Notes under the pieces: model-generated | Seen by the model: the letters and a program-made list of their open reading frames with translations, nothing else | What the model was told of the DNA's origin: nothing | Database searches by the model: none | Assembly: GCA_963966185.1 (NCBI GenBank) | Contig: CAWZYM010000380.1 | Span: 361,001-425,000 of the forward strand | Source of the DNA: Rhabditoides inermis | Lineage: Eukaryota; Nematoda; Chromadorea; Rhabditida; Rhabditidae | Length of the DNA stretch: 64,000 nt | Direction: 5' to 3' | Translations under genes and position numbers: made by a program | Part shown: positions 36,801 through 47,111 of the stretch, in pieces | How positions within the stretch are numbered: the first letter of the stretch is position 1 | How the letters are laid out: each line of letters opens with the position of its first letter

Positions 36801-37587
36801 TATTACATAGTTTAAATTTTTCTTGTCGAGGTTCTACGAATTTGACAAAAAAGTCTGCCAGCGCGGGGATCGAACCGTCAAGGCCACGTCTTGAAGTTGC
36901 GCTCGCTAGCCACTAGGCTGCCGAGGCTGTGGCATCGAGTCAAAATCTTTGGGTGACATACCCAGTTCTCAGACTTTCCGGCCACGAATTCGTCACTTCC
37001 GGTGGTCCTCGGGTTTTTTAATTTTGGCTAGGACCTTGAATGGGGCATACCTACAAACTAGCGTCGAGAGTTTGCGAGTTGTGGGGGGTGACCCGTTGCC
37101 ATTTGCTTGTTAGCCATCGATGCCCTCACTTTCTCCTCGTGTCGGCGTCTCGCCATTTCGTCGTCGTGTGCTCTACGAATACGGTAGGTACGATGATTAC
37201 GGTAGACTACTGTATTCACTCACTTCTTGCGCAGGTCCTCAATCTTCTTGCGGCAGCGACGCTTGTAGACCTAAAATGCAAATGAAACATATTCTAACTC
37301 AAATTACATCTACCGTATACCAATGTACCGTAACCCAAATTCAGTCTACCGTACCCATCGGGTGGCAGCGCAAATGGAGCAGCAGGTGATACAGAGTATG
37401 GTGGTGAAGATGAAGAGGGTGATCATCATTCATAGCACCTCCTGCGACGGGACGCAGCAGCCTACGTATACGGTAGCTACAGTAATCCAAGTACCCAATA
37501 CGGTACAGTGAATTTGAGCCTACCTTTGCTGAAGAAGAGGATACCGCCCGGGTCATCATTTTCTTCCCTGAAAAACCTGTCCGCCAT
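30829..37587 (-). CDS. Small single-pass membrane protein gene, exon split by the Tc5-like insertion
   Basis: Minus-strand exons: 37524-37587 (MADRFFREENDDPGG...), 37355-37429, 37224-37270, a split exon 37113-37172 plus 30962-30975, and 30829-30899 (TAG). The 37355-37429 exon encodes a hydrophobic segment (MMITLFIFTTILCITCC) followed by a strongly basic stop-transfer region (VYKRRCRKKIEDLRK), then a charged helix (DDEMARRRHEEKVRASMA) and a Cys-containing tail (TVCHYACEPGPYR). The helix exon is cut after MetAla-Lys by the 6.1-kb transposon; removing element and one TTA copy restores phase exactly into the last exon. The join between the first and second exons is not in frame as read (stop TGA just before the second-exon ATG), so the protein may start at the second ATG, at 37429. 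Function unknown; possibly inactivated in this haplotype. Confidence 0.6.
31633..35065 (+). mobile_element. Non-autonomous gag-only LTR retrotransposon
   Basis: Two near-identical LTRs, 31633-31859 and 34837-35065, each bounded by CGTTG...CAACG, with an ATAC target duplication on both sides. The base after the 5' LTR starts TGGACGTCTC, a plausible tRNA primer site, and a purine tract (CGGGGAGGGCGGA) precedes the 3' LTR. Only a Gag-like frame lies between; no protease, RT or integrase is seen in 2.97 kb. A GA hairpin-type promoter is not evident; TATA-like ACTTAAAC lies in the LTR. This is the architecture of TR-GAG/TRIM-type elements that borrow pol functions. High LTR identity means a recent insertion. 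Confidence 0.9.
32913..34709 (+). pseudogene. Gag-like protein with in-frame amber codon and 42-bp coding repeat
   Basis: Begins MAQVQQGILMPNQP with Pro- and Gln-rich runs, reads to TAG at 33126-33128, and continues in the same frame as a retrotransposon Gag core (FATRMLDYANLSGM, RRIYESVANHHQPF, VAEYAKELRRIGEDA, FINGLDKALREQVL). After about 33600 it enters an 8-residue degenerate repeat (SPAGCSGH-like, 33690-33950) and then about 13 copies of a 42-bp unit (SSNGEPASPHRPPG/V, 33960-34500). A second frame (+1) is also open through the repeats and ends at 34803 with an acidic-to-basic tail (ISDEEDLAERR...). No zinc knuckle. Either the TAG is a mutation or it is read through; sequence alone cannot tell. 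Confidence 0.75.
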
Positions 37588-38104
37588 GACAGTTGTTTGT
37601 CAGCAGAAGACAGGCGGAGTCACGCAATGCGAGGCCGGCGGGGGCGGAGTCGCGGTGGGCGTGGCCAGGGGGCGGAGTGAGCAGGGGCGGGTCACGCGAA
37701 CACAAACAACTGCACAGGAGACGAAAGACGCGGAGAAATGACGGGGTATTGTGGGAGAGGGAAAGGTGGAGAAAAAAACGAATGATGCAGACAGAGAGGG
37801 GCGAGTTTCTCCAGACAAATTTGATGTATATGCAAATATTCCCGTGCCTCTAAAGTTCATTATGCTAATCACACAGAACTAGTCATTTATCATTCAAGTT
37901 TTGATCTGTTATCGCACGGATCTCTCCTTTTAGCACCGACCACATAAAAGCGGGAAATACCTGTAGGCTGCAAACTATGTACGTACAGGCGTAGACTATA
38001 GGTGTAGACTGGGGGATTATCCGCGGAACACCCAATAGAGAAAAGTTCTCAGAGGCGGGCAGCGCAACGCGGCCGCCACGCAAGTAGTAATTGGTAACAT
38101 TATT

Positions 38105-39110
38105 GTCACAGGCCCCGCCCCCTCCCCGCCCCTTCCTCCTGCTCCCATTGGTCATTATTTAAAAGTGACTCATTCAAGTGAGTGAGAGAGAGAGAGACGC
38201 GAGCGAGAGAAAGGTCAACCGAGAGAGATGGCTAATATGTGACAAACCGCAACACATAGCCTAATTAACGAACAATTTTTTTCGGTTATTACATTACCTC
38301 ACTATCACGTGCCTTGCATCACACAACCATTTCTTTACTTTTATCAACACTCCTTATTGTCACAGGCCCCGCACCCTCCCCGCCCCTTCCTCCTGCTCCC
38401 ATTGGTCATTATTTAAAAGTGACTCATTCAAAAACAAGAATGACTCATTCAAGTGAGTGAGAGAGAGAGAGACGCGAGCGAGAGAAAGGTCAACCGAGAG
38501 AGATGGCTAATATGTGACAAACCGCAACACATAGCCTAATTAACGAACAATTTCTTTCGGTTATTACATTACCTCACTATCACGTACCTTGCATCACACA
38601 ACCATTTCTTTACTTTTATCAACACTCCTTATTGTCACAGGCCCCGCACCCTCCCCGCCCCTTCCTCCTGCTCCCATTGGTCATTATTTAAAAGTGACTC
38701 AATCAAAAACAAGAATGACTCATTCAAGTGAGTGAGAGAGAGAGACGCGAGCGAGAGAAAGGTCAACCGAGAGAGATGGCTAATATGTGACAAACCGCAA
38801 CACATAGCCTAATTAACGAACAATTTCTTTCGGTTATTACATTACCTCACTATCACGTGCATTGCATCACACAACCATTTCTTTACTTTTATCAACACTC
38901 CTTATTGTCACAGGCCCCGCACCCTCCCCGCCCCTTCCTCCTGCTCCCATTGGTCATTATTTAAAAGTGACTCATTCAAAAACAAGAATGACTCATTCAA
39001 GTGAGTGAGAGAGAGAGACGCGAGCGAGAGAAAGGTCAACCGAGAGAGATGGCTAATATGTGACAAACCGCAACACATAGCCTAATTATCGTGGTGACTC
39101 TTGATCTCAC
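38105..39110. repeat. Tandem array of about 250-277-bp units
   Basis: Four consecutive copies start at CACAGGCCCCGC (about 38107, 38358, 38635, 38909), and a diverged fifth begins near 39332. Each unit holds ATTGGTCATTATTTAAAAG (inverted CCAAT box plus TATA-like element), TGACTCATTCAA (AP-1-like TGACTCA, twice in most units) and a GAGAGAGAGACGCGAGCGAGAG block. No ORF. The units look promoter-like and lie upstream of the 101-residue ORF at 39894. The preceding 37588-38104 stretch shows no exon. Confidence 0.85.
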
Positions 39111-39852
39111 TATCGTAATATGCGAACATCATTGTACAACAATTGCACTTTCATTTCCTCACAGATAAAAAAGTATTTTCTAAAATATTATTTTCTGAAA
39201 TAAAGGCAGATAATCAGTGTATGTGATTGGATACATATTTATGACATCAAATAAATCCAGACCTCAGACATCTGCAAGTGGAATGATTAGAGACATGTAT
39301 GAAAAAAAGTACTAATTGGTATGGAGATTGTCACAGGCCCCACCCCCTCTAGCCCCTCCCTCCTCCTCCTATTTGTCAATTTAAAAGTGACTCATTCAAA
39401 AACAAGAATGACTCATTCAAGTGAGTGAGAGAGAGAGACGCAAGCGAGAGAAAGGTCAAATGAGAGAGATGGCTAATATGTGACAAACCGAAACACCGAG
39501 TCTGATTAATATGACACCTCTTGATCTCACTACAGAAGAGGGAAGATAGCTAGGAAACAGCATAACTGATATTCTACATTCATTCTTTTACACCCCTCGA
39601 ATTCAACAAGTAGGGAGAAAGACCCGAAATGTCTCAAATGTAATATGCTTATACATATTATACATTGATCGAAGTCATTAAAAGAGGGAAAAATTAATGC
39701 AAGAAAAAAAATATTTGAACTTGTTGTATATGGGTTTATGTGACACTAATACATTTAAATTTAGCATTTTTCCCGTTTTGGGTTAGCTCAATTCGGTAGT
39801 GTAAGTTTGCAGTGATCGTTTATCCAAAGTTGATCAAGTTATTCGAGATGTG

Positions 39853-39860
39853 TATAAAAG
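39853..39860 (+). promoter_or_regulatory. TATA box of the 101-residue ORF
   Basis: TATAAAAG, 41 bp upstream of the ATG at 39894. Polyadenylation-type AATAAA follows at 40295-40300, so the ORF looks like a compact intronless transcription unit. Confidence 0.6.
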
Positions 39861-39893
39861 CCACTCTTGTTATCAATGTATTCATTATAAAAT

Positions 39894-40199
39894 ATGTGCG
39901 ATTCGAAATCGGTTGAAAATTGGGCTCGTGAGGAGGGAAAGGATGTTGATCAAGCTTTCAACATTCAAACCTCTTTTAATCGTAAGTACAGTCGATCTAT
40001 AGATAGATTGACTGTTTTTCTAGATGAAGTGAAGCTGATGCGTAGTGTACTTGAAAGTAATATTTCGGACATTGATTGGCTGCGGCGAATGTATGAGCGT
40101 CATAGTACTACACTTCGTGCATTTTTCGACTCTCTTGCTGGAGCTTATCACGATGAATATTGGGGACGTGTGCAGGCTATTGAACTTATTGGATCTTGA
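39894..40199 (+). CDS. Unknown 101-residue intronless protein
   Basis: ATG to TGA, 101 residues, with TATA box upstream and AATAAA downstream. Starts MCDSKSVENWAREEGKDVDQ and appears almost entirely helical and charged (SIDRLTVFLDEVKLMRSVL, DIDWLRRMYERHSTTLRAFF). No signal peptide, membrane segment or known motif that I recognise. It is the only gene inside a TIR-bounded element, so it may be element cargo rather than a host gene. A short helical protein of this sort could be a DNA-binding or regulatory protein, but nothing shows this directly. Confidence 0.6.
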   Translation: MCDSKSVENWAREEGKDVDQAFNIQTSFNRKYSRSIDRLTVFLDEVKLMRSVLESNISDIDWLRRMYERHSTTLRAFFDSLAGAYHDEYWGRVQAIELIGS

Positions 40200-40397
40200 T
40201 CCCCATATGTTTGCCGAAAAAATTGTAATGGATCCTGATATGGAAAAGAAGAGTGTTCTACCTTGAATTGTTTGTTGTAATTTTTTGTTGAAAAATAAAC
40301 ATGTGAACAAATGTGTTTTATTGAAATATTGGTTTCTTGTGTATTATTTTCTGAATATCTTCATCTATCTCTCTTTTTCCTCACTAGGAAAAATGCT

Positions 40398-40398
<1 letters not shown>

Positions 40399-40464
<66 letters not shown>

Positions 40465-40550
40465 TATCCGGAATCGTTATATCTGAACATGACAACACAA
40501 TCATTATGATAGGAAACATACAGTAGTGCCTTAGATCTACGATGCTAGAT
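40399..40550 (+). repeat. (CAAT)n array plus dispersed repeat, copy 3
   Basis: About 15 CAAT units followed by TTTATCCGGAATCGTTATATC and about 100 bp that match 6845-6945 in reverse. Confidence 0.8.
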
Positions 40551-40924
40551 ACGTAGGCTAACGCTGGGGAAAGACAGGTAGGCTGACGAGGTTAGTGGCG
40601 GGAAGACGATACTCGATCGATAATCATTCCTGGACCATTAGAGTACCATTCTTGACGTATAGAGCTCCGAGTGGTCCTTTGCTCCATGCCAAGTAGTATC
40701 TCCTCGCGCCATAGCTGCTTCCACATGAGGGTACTTCCCGCCGCCTCACTGGTTACTCGGGAAGGATTCTTGTCGATGACCGAACATTCGGCGGCGGTGG
40801 GGCAAAATGAGGACCCGACCGCACGCCGCGGGGAAAAGAAGAAGAAGAAGAAGGAAAAATGCTAAATTTAAATGTATTAGTGTCACATAAACCCATATAC
40901 AACAAGTCCAAATAGTTTTTTTCT

Positions 40925-42607
40925 TCCGGAGAGATATCTCTTTTCAAAGTCTACTCTAACTACTCATTTTTTCTAGAAAGTTTCTTCAATACCTGAGAAC
41001 GCAAAATTCCAAATATCTCGTCAATAGCGATCTCCTAATCATAGTTATCACCTAATCTCTTAACTATAGGAAAAAATTTCAAAAGACTTCAATTAGAACC
41101 AAATTTGGTGAGTAGGTGAATCGATCTAGAAAAAGTCGATAGCCGCGATACCAGCTGCCTGTGACCTCATCTTCATGCCCAAATAGGCAAATGTACCCAA
41201 AATTCACCCAAAATTCATGATCTTCTATTTCTATAAAAATTGAATGGAAGAAAGATTACGTATACTAGATCATAGAAACTGGTTTCCTTTTTCGAAAAGT
41301 CACCAAATATGGCGAATATGATCGACTTTTCGTACAGACGAGATAGAGGGTCCAATTTGTAAACTTAAGCTTTTATGGGCAAAAAAGCCCTTCTGTCAAA
41401 GTTTCAGATCGATCGGACTTTGTCTTCATACAGTATTAGACATTTTCTGAGCGCGCGTTACTTGCTGGGGTCGCGCCCACCGGATTGCTCGCTACCAGCC
41501 GCCAGGTCAACCGATCGATATCGAATAGTTGGCATTTGCAATCACTGACCCATATCCACTCAGTTGTGTCTTTTTTGATAGGAATATGTCTAAATATAAC
41601 AATAATGGATTGAGTCAGTTGAAAAGGACAAAATTTCTATCTTCAACGAATAACTTTGACAAAACGAAAAGTTGAAGGTTGAAAGTTAAGTAAAATGTTT
41701 TTAAACGTCAATAAATAGTGCTTTGAAACGAAAAATCAACCTCAAACTGTTTCAAACTCCTTCACACGTGCGCACAACGTGTTAGGGCGCGCCAGCCGGC
41801 TTCTTTTCTCGAAGTCATTGTAGACGTAATATAGAACTATGTACTGCTGTTTTTTTCAGTTGAAACTAGGTTTTGAGTTTATTACTTGTACTCTTGTACA
41901 TATTCAGCCTGAAATTCCGCTTTTCGATGCAGTACAGTGTCGAGTGGAAGTGAGGTGAGGTGAGAATCGAGTTCACCTTACATGTCATTTGGGTTTGGCA
42001 AGCACAGGCGGTCAAATTATATTTTTAGAACGTGAGAAATTAGAAAGTAGGAAGAGAAGACAGTAGAGAAGAGAGTAGTACTTTCTGTTTAAAAAAGTTT
42101 TTACATAACTGTCTCTCGAAAGTCGCAGTGACTACTGCAGATGTGAGAATATAAGAGTAGACAGAAGGTACCACACTCTAGAGAAAGTTGTTGTCACCGG
42201 GACGTGAAAGTATACAAGAGAGAGAATAGGAGAGAGAGAGAGAAATAGGAGATTGAAAATAAGAGAGAGAAGGGAGAAGGAAGATTGTCTCTCGAAAGTC
42301 GCAGTGATCGTGATTACTGCAGATGTGAGAGTGAGAGTGGGAGAGTGGGAGAGGTGACAAGAGGTGAAAGTAGACAGAAGAAAACAGTAGTTTCTCTAGA
42401 AAGTTAATGTCACAGTAGAAGAAAAAAGATGCAGTAGACAAACAAGAGCATAGTATTGTCTCTAGAAAGTTGACAGTAGGCAATAGAGAATATAACACTG
42501 TTTCTAGAGAATATAATACTGAGAGAGAAAGAGAAAGAGAGAAAGAGATAGCGAGACAGTGGGAGAGGGAGAAGAGAGAGAGATAGGGGAGAGTAGAACT
42601 GTGTCGA

Positions 42608-42654
<47 letters not shown>

Positions 42655-42969
42655 AAGGGCAGGGGGAGAAGGAGGGAGATAGGATGGAAAGTAGACAGAA
42701 CAAAGTGGAGGAGAAAGAGATGGGGCGGTGTACATCTGTGAAACATAAAATAAGGGAAAAATAAGTAGGAGAGATAGTTAGAAAAAAAATCAAGCTACAT
42801 ATAAAAAAATAGAACTTGAACACTTCAACTACAACCCTTGCGTGTTTGTAACATCGAAAGGGTCATTAGAGAGCAATCAACTATCAAACATGCAAGGCGA
42901 ACTATTTTTCTATTTTTCTATTTTTGTATACCTAGTGCGGAGGCGCGCGACAGCGCGCCGGAGCGCTAG
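40925..42969 (+). mobile_element. Non-autonomous Helitron, copy 2
   Basis: Same orientation and about 2 kb of high similarity to 10331-12534. Ends with the GGCGCGC-GACA-GCGCGCC hairpin and CTAG|T; bases after CTAGT differ from copy 1, which fixes the 3' boundary. No Rep/helicase. Contains many GA tracts and shared blocks such as GATCGACTTTTCGTACAGACG. Confidence 0.75.
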
Positions 42970-43784
42970 TTCGAGGGGTGTAAAAGAATGAATGTGAAAC
43001 AAAATCACAAATGTGCTCTCCGACTCTCCGAGAGTTGTAGTGGGGGTCAAGAACCACCTACTGACGAAGTTTGAGCGGTTTTCATGAAGCGACTGTGGAG
43101 TTATTTAGCGAACTGTGTCTTCTCATACGGAAAACACCTGTTCCACAACATACTATTGTATGAGTAATGAGCCAACTAAGTCCCTATAGGTGTCGATAGA
43201 CAACTAGTGGGATTTATCTGCTGAGTTTTGAGATATGACTCCATTGTAATTAGCATTTTATTAATTATCTCTCCTCTGAGAAACAATTTGCATAATCCGC
43301 TCCTCGAGATTTGTAGGGAACCCATCCAAGAACCTCATATCAAATTTTTGTGCAATTTCATGAAGTTTGGAAAGAGTTATTTCCATTCTTAGGTTCACGG
43401 ATACTGTATCGAACACGCTCATTTGCATGTCATTTCCATAAACTTATCGTCACTGATCGGTCAACAGACACCGGTCAACCGGTTTTGAGAGTGCGCAATG
43501 TAGAAAATATCAACTGTTCAACGCATCAAGTATGCGCTTGTGCATAATAAAAGAATGACGGTTCACAACTTGCCTACCGCCAAAACGGGGGAGCCACTAT
43601 ATTTCAATTCGTATTATTTTGCATCTATTCAGCTTAGAACCACAGTAGATTATCGCAATTATGAGCCTAGCCCACCAAGAGTCCCTCAAACTCCATCACG
43701 CGCAAATTAGAAGCACATAACCAAAAACTGATAAACGCGGGCCGCATGGAACCTAGCGACACACGACACTGACTCAATTCATCC

Positions 43785-44777
43785 ATGAAAAACAGAACCG
43801 CACACATCTATTTCTTCTGTAGCTCTCTTCATCCAGTAGTGTCGCGCCGCGAGTTTTCTATATTCACTCGGCCGCGGGTAATGACTCCTCATTTCAGGCG
43901 ATGGCGTCGGACGACCCGACGCCTCGTCCTAATGACGCCCGACGATGTTCATCACTCTGAGCCGTATGGAAGACCCTGCGGAAGAAAAGGCCGTACTCGA
44001 AGAGGCGGCACGCGCGTTCTCCGACAACGAGTTCTGATGTTCTGGAGGAACCCGATGATGGAGGCAGACACCTACTCACCCGCCGTGCACACCTACTCCG
44101 ACCCGATGCCGCTCACCGACACGCCCGCCGCCCTGCCCATCGACACGCTCACCGACACGCCCGCCGCCCTGCCCATCGACACGCTCACCGACACGCCCGC
44201 CGCCCTGCCCATCGACACGCTCACCGACACGCCCGCCGCCCTGCCCACCGGCACGCTCACCGACACGCCCGCCGCCCTGCCCATCGACACGCCCACCGAC
44301 ACGCCCGCCGCCCTGCCCACCGGCACGCTCACCGACACGCCCGCCGCCCTGCCCACCGGCACGCTCACCGACACGCCCGCCGCCCTGCCCATCGACACGC
44401 TCACCGACACGCCCGCCGCCCTGCCCACCGGCACGCTCACCGACACGCCCGCCGCCCTGCCCATCGACACGCTCTCCTCACCACCTCTACGACGCTGCCC
44501 ACCAACACCCCTGCCGACGACCCCGCCTGACGCCGACCTGCTCGACCACCCTCCCGCAGACACGATCACCGTCTCAGCTTGTCAGCTTGTGTCTGCTTCC
44601 ATCGGCGGAAGGTTGACGTCTTCACATAGTGAGCCGGATCGAAGAGTGGGGCAGAACGTGGGAAGGGTTCTCCGTTGGCGTTCACCTCGATCACCTCGTC
44701 GTCGGTCTGGCCGGATGGCAGCGGCAATAGATGCACTTCTGAGGCGTTTGTTCGGCCTGCTTCGACTGGTAGTGTGA
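43785..44777 (+). CDS. Left-arm minisatellite ORF
   Basis: A 330-codon frame starting MKNRTAHIYFFCSS, then Arg-rich text, then about 10 units of TDTPAALPIDTL (36 bp), ending in the central region. In another frame the pre-repeat part reads MEDPAEEKAVLEEAARAFSDNEF, which looks more protein-like, so the true protein may use that frame and the long frame may be partly accidental. The same start occurs inverted in the right arm. Confidence 0.45.
   Translation: MKNRTAHIYFFCSSLHPVVSRREFSIFTRPRVMTPHFRRWRRTTRRLVLMTPDDVHHSEPYGRPCGRKGRTRRGGTRVLRQRVLMFWRNPMMEADTYSPAVHTYSDPMPLTDTPAALPIDTLTDTPAALPIDTLTDTPAALPIDTLTDTPAALPTGTLTDTPAALPIDTPTDTPAALPTGTLTDTPAALPTGTLTDTPAALPIDTLTDTPAALPTGTLTDTPAALPIDTLSSPPLRRCPPTPLPTTPPDADLLDHPPADTITVSACQLVSASIGGRLTSSHSEPDRRVGQNVGRVLRWRSPRSPRRRSGRMAAAIDALLRRLFGLLRLVV
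44093..44480. repeat. 36-bp coding minisatellite, left array
   Basis: About 10 copies of a unit encoding TDTPAALPIDTL or TDTPAALPTGTL on the plus strand. All three plus frames and the minus frames stay open because the period is a multiple of three and the unit lacks stops. Confidence 0.9.
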
Positions 44778-47111
44778 GGAGATCATCACGGGCGGGTTGC
44801 TCGGTCGGTAATCCGGCGATCCCTCGCTCACCCAGTCTCCCATGGGGTAAGACGAGGCAAAGACGGGCGTGGTCGGCGTAATCGGCGTGGTCGGGCGAAC
44901 GGGTGAGGTGAGTAGCCCGGCGCTGGACGACTGGGTGGGCGTGGCGGTGCTGGTCCGGTTTGGAAGGGCCGAACGAGCGGCGTCCTCTGCCGTAGTGAGA
45001 GAGAGGGGGCAAAGAGACTTGGCGGACGCGGCCGTGGGAGTCGGGGTGAGTGAGGTGGTCGTCTTGGGTATTCTCCTCGGTTTCCGCTGAGTTCGGTCGG
45101 GGGCTCACAGCTGGGGCGTCACGCGTGTCCGTGGTGGTGTTGGTGGGCAGAGTCGTAGAGGTGGTGAGGAGAGCGTGTCGATGGGCAGGGCGGCGGGCGT
45201 GTCGGTGAGCGTGTCGATGGGCAGGGCGGCGAGCGTGTCGGTGAGCGTGTCGATGGGCAGGGCGGCGGGCGTGTCGGTGAGCGTGTCGATGGGCAGGGCG
45301 GCGGGCGTGTCGGTGAGCGTGTCGATGGGCAGGGCGGCGGGCGTTTCGGTGAGCGTGTCGATGGGCAGGGCGGCGGGCGTGTCGGTGAGCGTGTCTATGA
45401 GCAGGGCGGCGGGCGTGTCGGTGAGCGTGTCGATGGGCAGGGCGGCGGGCGTGTCGGTGAGCGTGTCGATGGGCAGGGCGGCGGGCGTGTCGGTGAGCGT
45501 GTCGATGGGCAGGGCGGCGGGCGTGTCGGTGAGCGTGTCGATGGGCAGGACGGCGGGCGTGTCGGTGAGCATGTCGATGGGCAGGGCGGGCGTTTCGGTG
45601 AGCGTGTCAATGGGCAGGGCGGCGGGCGTGTCGGTGAGCGTGTCGATGGGCAGGGCGGCGGGCGTGTCGGTGAGCGTGTCGATGAGCAGGGCGGCGGGCG
45701 TGTCGGTGAGCGTGTCGATGGGCAGGGCGGCGGGCGTGTCGGTGAGCGTGTCGATGGGCAGGGCGGCGGGCGTGTCGGTGAGCGTGTCGATGGGCAGGGC
45801 GGCGGGCGTGTCGGTGAGCGTGTCTATGAGCAGGGCGGCGGGCGTGTCGGTGAGCGTGTCGATGGGCAGGGCGGCGGGCGTGTCGGTGAGCGTGTCGATG
45901 GGCAGGGCGGCGGGCGTGTTGGTGAGCGTGTCGATGGGCAGGGCGGCGGGCGTGTCGGTGAGCGTGTCGATGGGCAGGGCGGCGGGCGTGTCGGTGAGCG
46001 TGTCGACGGGCAGGGCGGCGGGCGTGTCGGTGAGCGTGTCGATGGGCAGGGCGGCGGGCGTGTCGGTGAGCGTGTCGACGGGCAGGGCGGCGGGCGTGTC
46101 GGTGAGCGTGTCAATGGGCAGGGCGGCGGGCGTGTCGGTGAGCGTGTCAATGGGCAGGGCGGCGGGCGTGTCGGTGAGCGTGTCGATGGGCAGGGCGGCG
46201 GGCGTGTCGGTGAGCGTGTCGATGGGCAGGACGGCGGGCGTGTCGGTGAGCATGTCGATGGGCAGGGCGGGCGTTTCGGTGAGCGTGTCAATGGGCAGGG
46301 CGGCGGGCGTGTCGATGAGCGTGTCGATGGGCAGGGCGGCGGGCGTGTCGGTGAGCGTGTCGATGGGCAGGACGGCGGGCGTGTCGGTGAGCATGTCGAT
46401 GGGCAGGGCGGGCGTTTCGGTGAGCGTGTCAATGGGCAGGGCGGCGGGCGTGTCGGTGAGCGTGTCGATGGGCAGGGCGGCGGGCGTGTCGGTGAGCGTG
46501 TCGATGAGCAGGGCGGCGGGCGTGTCGGTGAGCGTGTCGATGGGCAGGGCGGCGGGCGTGTCGGTGAGCGTGTCGATGGGCAGGGCGGCGGGCGTGTCGG
46601 TGGGCGTGTCGATGGGCAGGGCGGCGGGCGTGTCGGTGAGCGTGTCGATGGGCAGGGCGGCGGGCGTGTCGGTGAGCGTGTCGATGGGCAGGGCGGCGGG
46701 CGTGTCGGTGAGCGTGTCGACGGGCAGGGCGGCGAGCGTGTCGGTGAGCGTGTCGATGGGCAGGGCGGCGGGCATGTCGGTGAGCGGCATCGGGTCGGAG
46801 TAGGTGTGCACGGCGGGTGAGTAGGTGTCTGCCTCCATCATCGGGTTCCTCCAGAACATCAGAACTCGTTGTCGGAGAACGCGCGTGCCGCCTCTTCGAG
46901 TACGGCCTTTTCTTCCGCAGGGTCTTCCATACGGCTCAGAGTGATGAACATCGTCGGGCGTCATTAGGACGAGGCGTCGGGTCGTCCGACGCCATCGCCT
47001 GAAATGAGGAGTCATTACCCGCGGCCGAGTGAATATAGAAAACTCGCGGCGCGACACTACTGGATGAAGAGAGCTACAGAAGAAATAGATGTGTGCGGTT
47101 CTGTTTTTCAT
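44566..47111 (-). CDS. Right-arm minisatellite ORF and C-terminal frame
   Basis: Two overlapping minus-strand frames: 45105-47111 (668 codons, same MKNRTAHIYFF start as the left arm, then about 45 units of TDTPAALPIDTL with a few PALPIDM variants one codon short) and 44566-45108 in another frame (SPRPNSAETEENTQ ... FDPAHYVKTSTFRRWKQTQ). The second reads like the natural C-terminus, so the intact protein may be one frame with a single shift at the array end. Function unknown; no catalytic motif. Confidence 0.5.
45172..46793. repeat. 36-bp coding minisatellite, right array
   Basis: About 45 units in the inverse orientation to the left array, with repeated 33-bp variants at about 45585, 46260 and 46405. 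Those variants recur in the same local context, which suggests block duplication within the array. Confidence 0.9.

Larger units (their letters stand above)
30976..37109 (+). mobile_element. Tc5-like DNA transposon with 340-bp TIRs (contains an LTR insertion)
   Basis: Long inverted ends (30976-31320 and about 36770-37109) starting CAAGCAAATGGCAACGGGT. Flanks are CTTA on the left and TTAG on the right, i.e. a TTA duplication at a CTTAG target: the CTNAG/TNA rule known for C. elegans Tc4 and Tc5. The transposase inside has a CENP-B/Tc5-type helix-turn-helix and a DDE_1 core. Each TIR also holds a tRNA-like stretch (about 31163-31235 plus, 36852-36925 minus) with B box GGTTCGATCCC. Without the LTR insertion the element would be about 2.7 kb. 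Low divergence between the TIRs suggests a recent insertion. Confidence 0.9.
39699..40923 (+). mobile_element. TIR element carrying a single small gene
   Basis: Inverted ends of about 75 bp: left 39699-39774 (GAACTTGTTGTATATGGG... to TTTAGCATTTTTCC) and right 40853-40923 as its complement with few mismatches. The right end abuts Helitron copy 2. The interior has the 101-codon ORF, an (CAAT)n array and a dispersed repeat, but no transposase motif. A further inverted pair (39574-39602 against 42970-42995, TTCGAGGGGTGTAAAAGAAT) brackets this element plus the Helitron. Confidence 0.65.

Noticed and set aside
38105..39110. CRISPR array
   Set aside because: Units are long, contiguous tandem repeats without unique spacers, in an animal genome.
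45175..46803. Long plus-strand frame through the 36-bp array (Val/Ser-rich)
   Set aside because: Open only because the repeat unit lacks stops; starts and ends are inside or just outside the array, and the minus strand has the mirrored ORF start.
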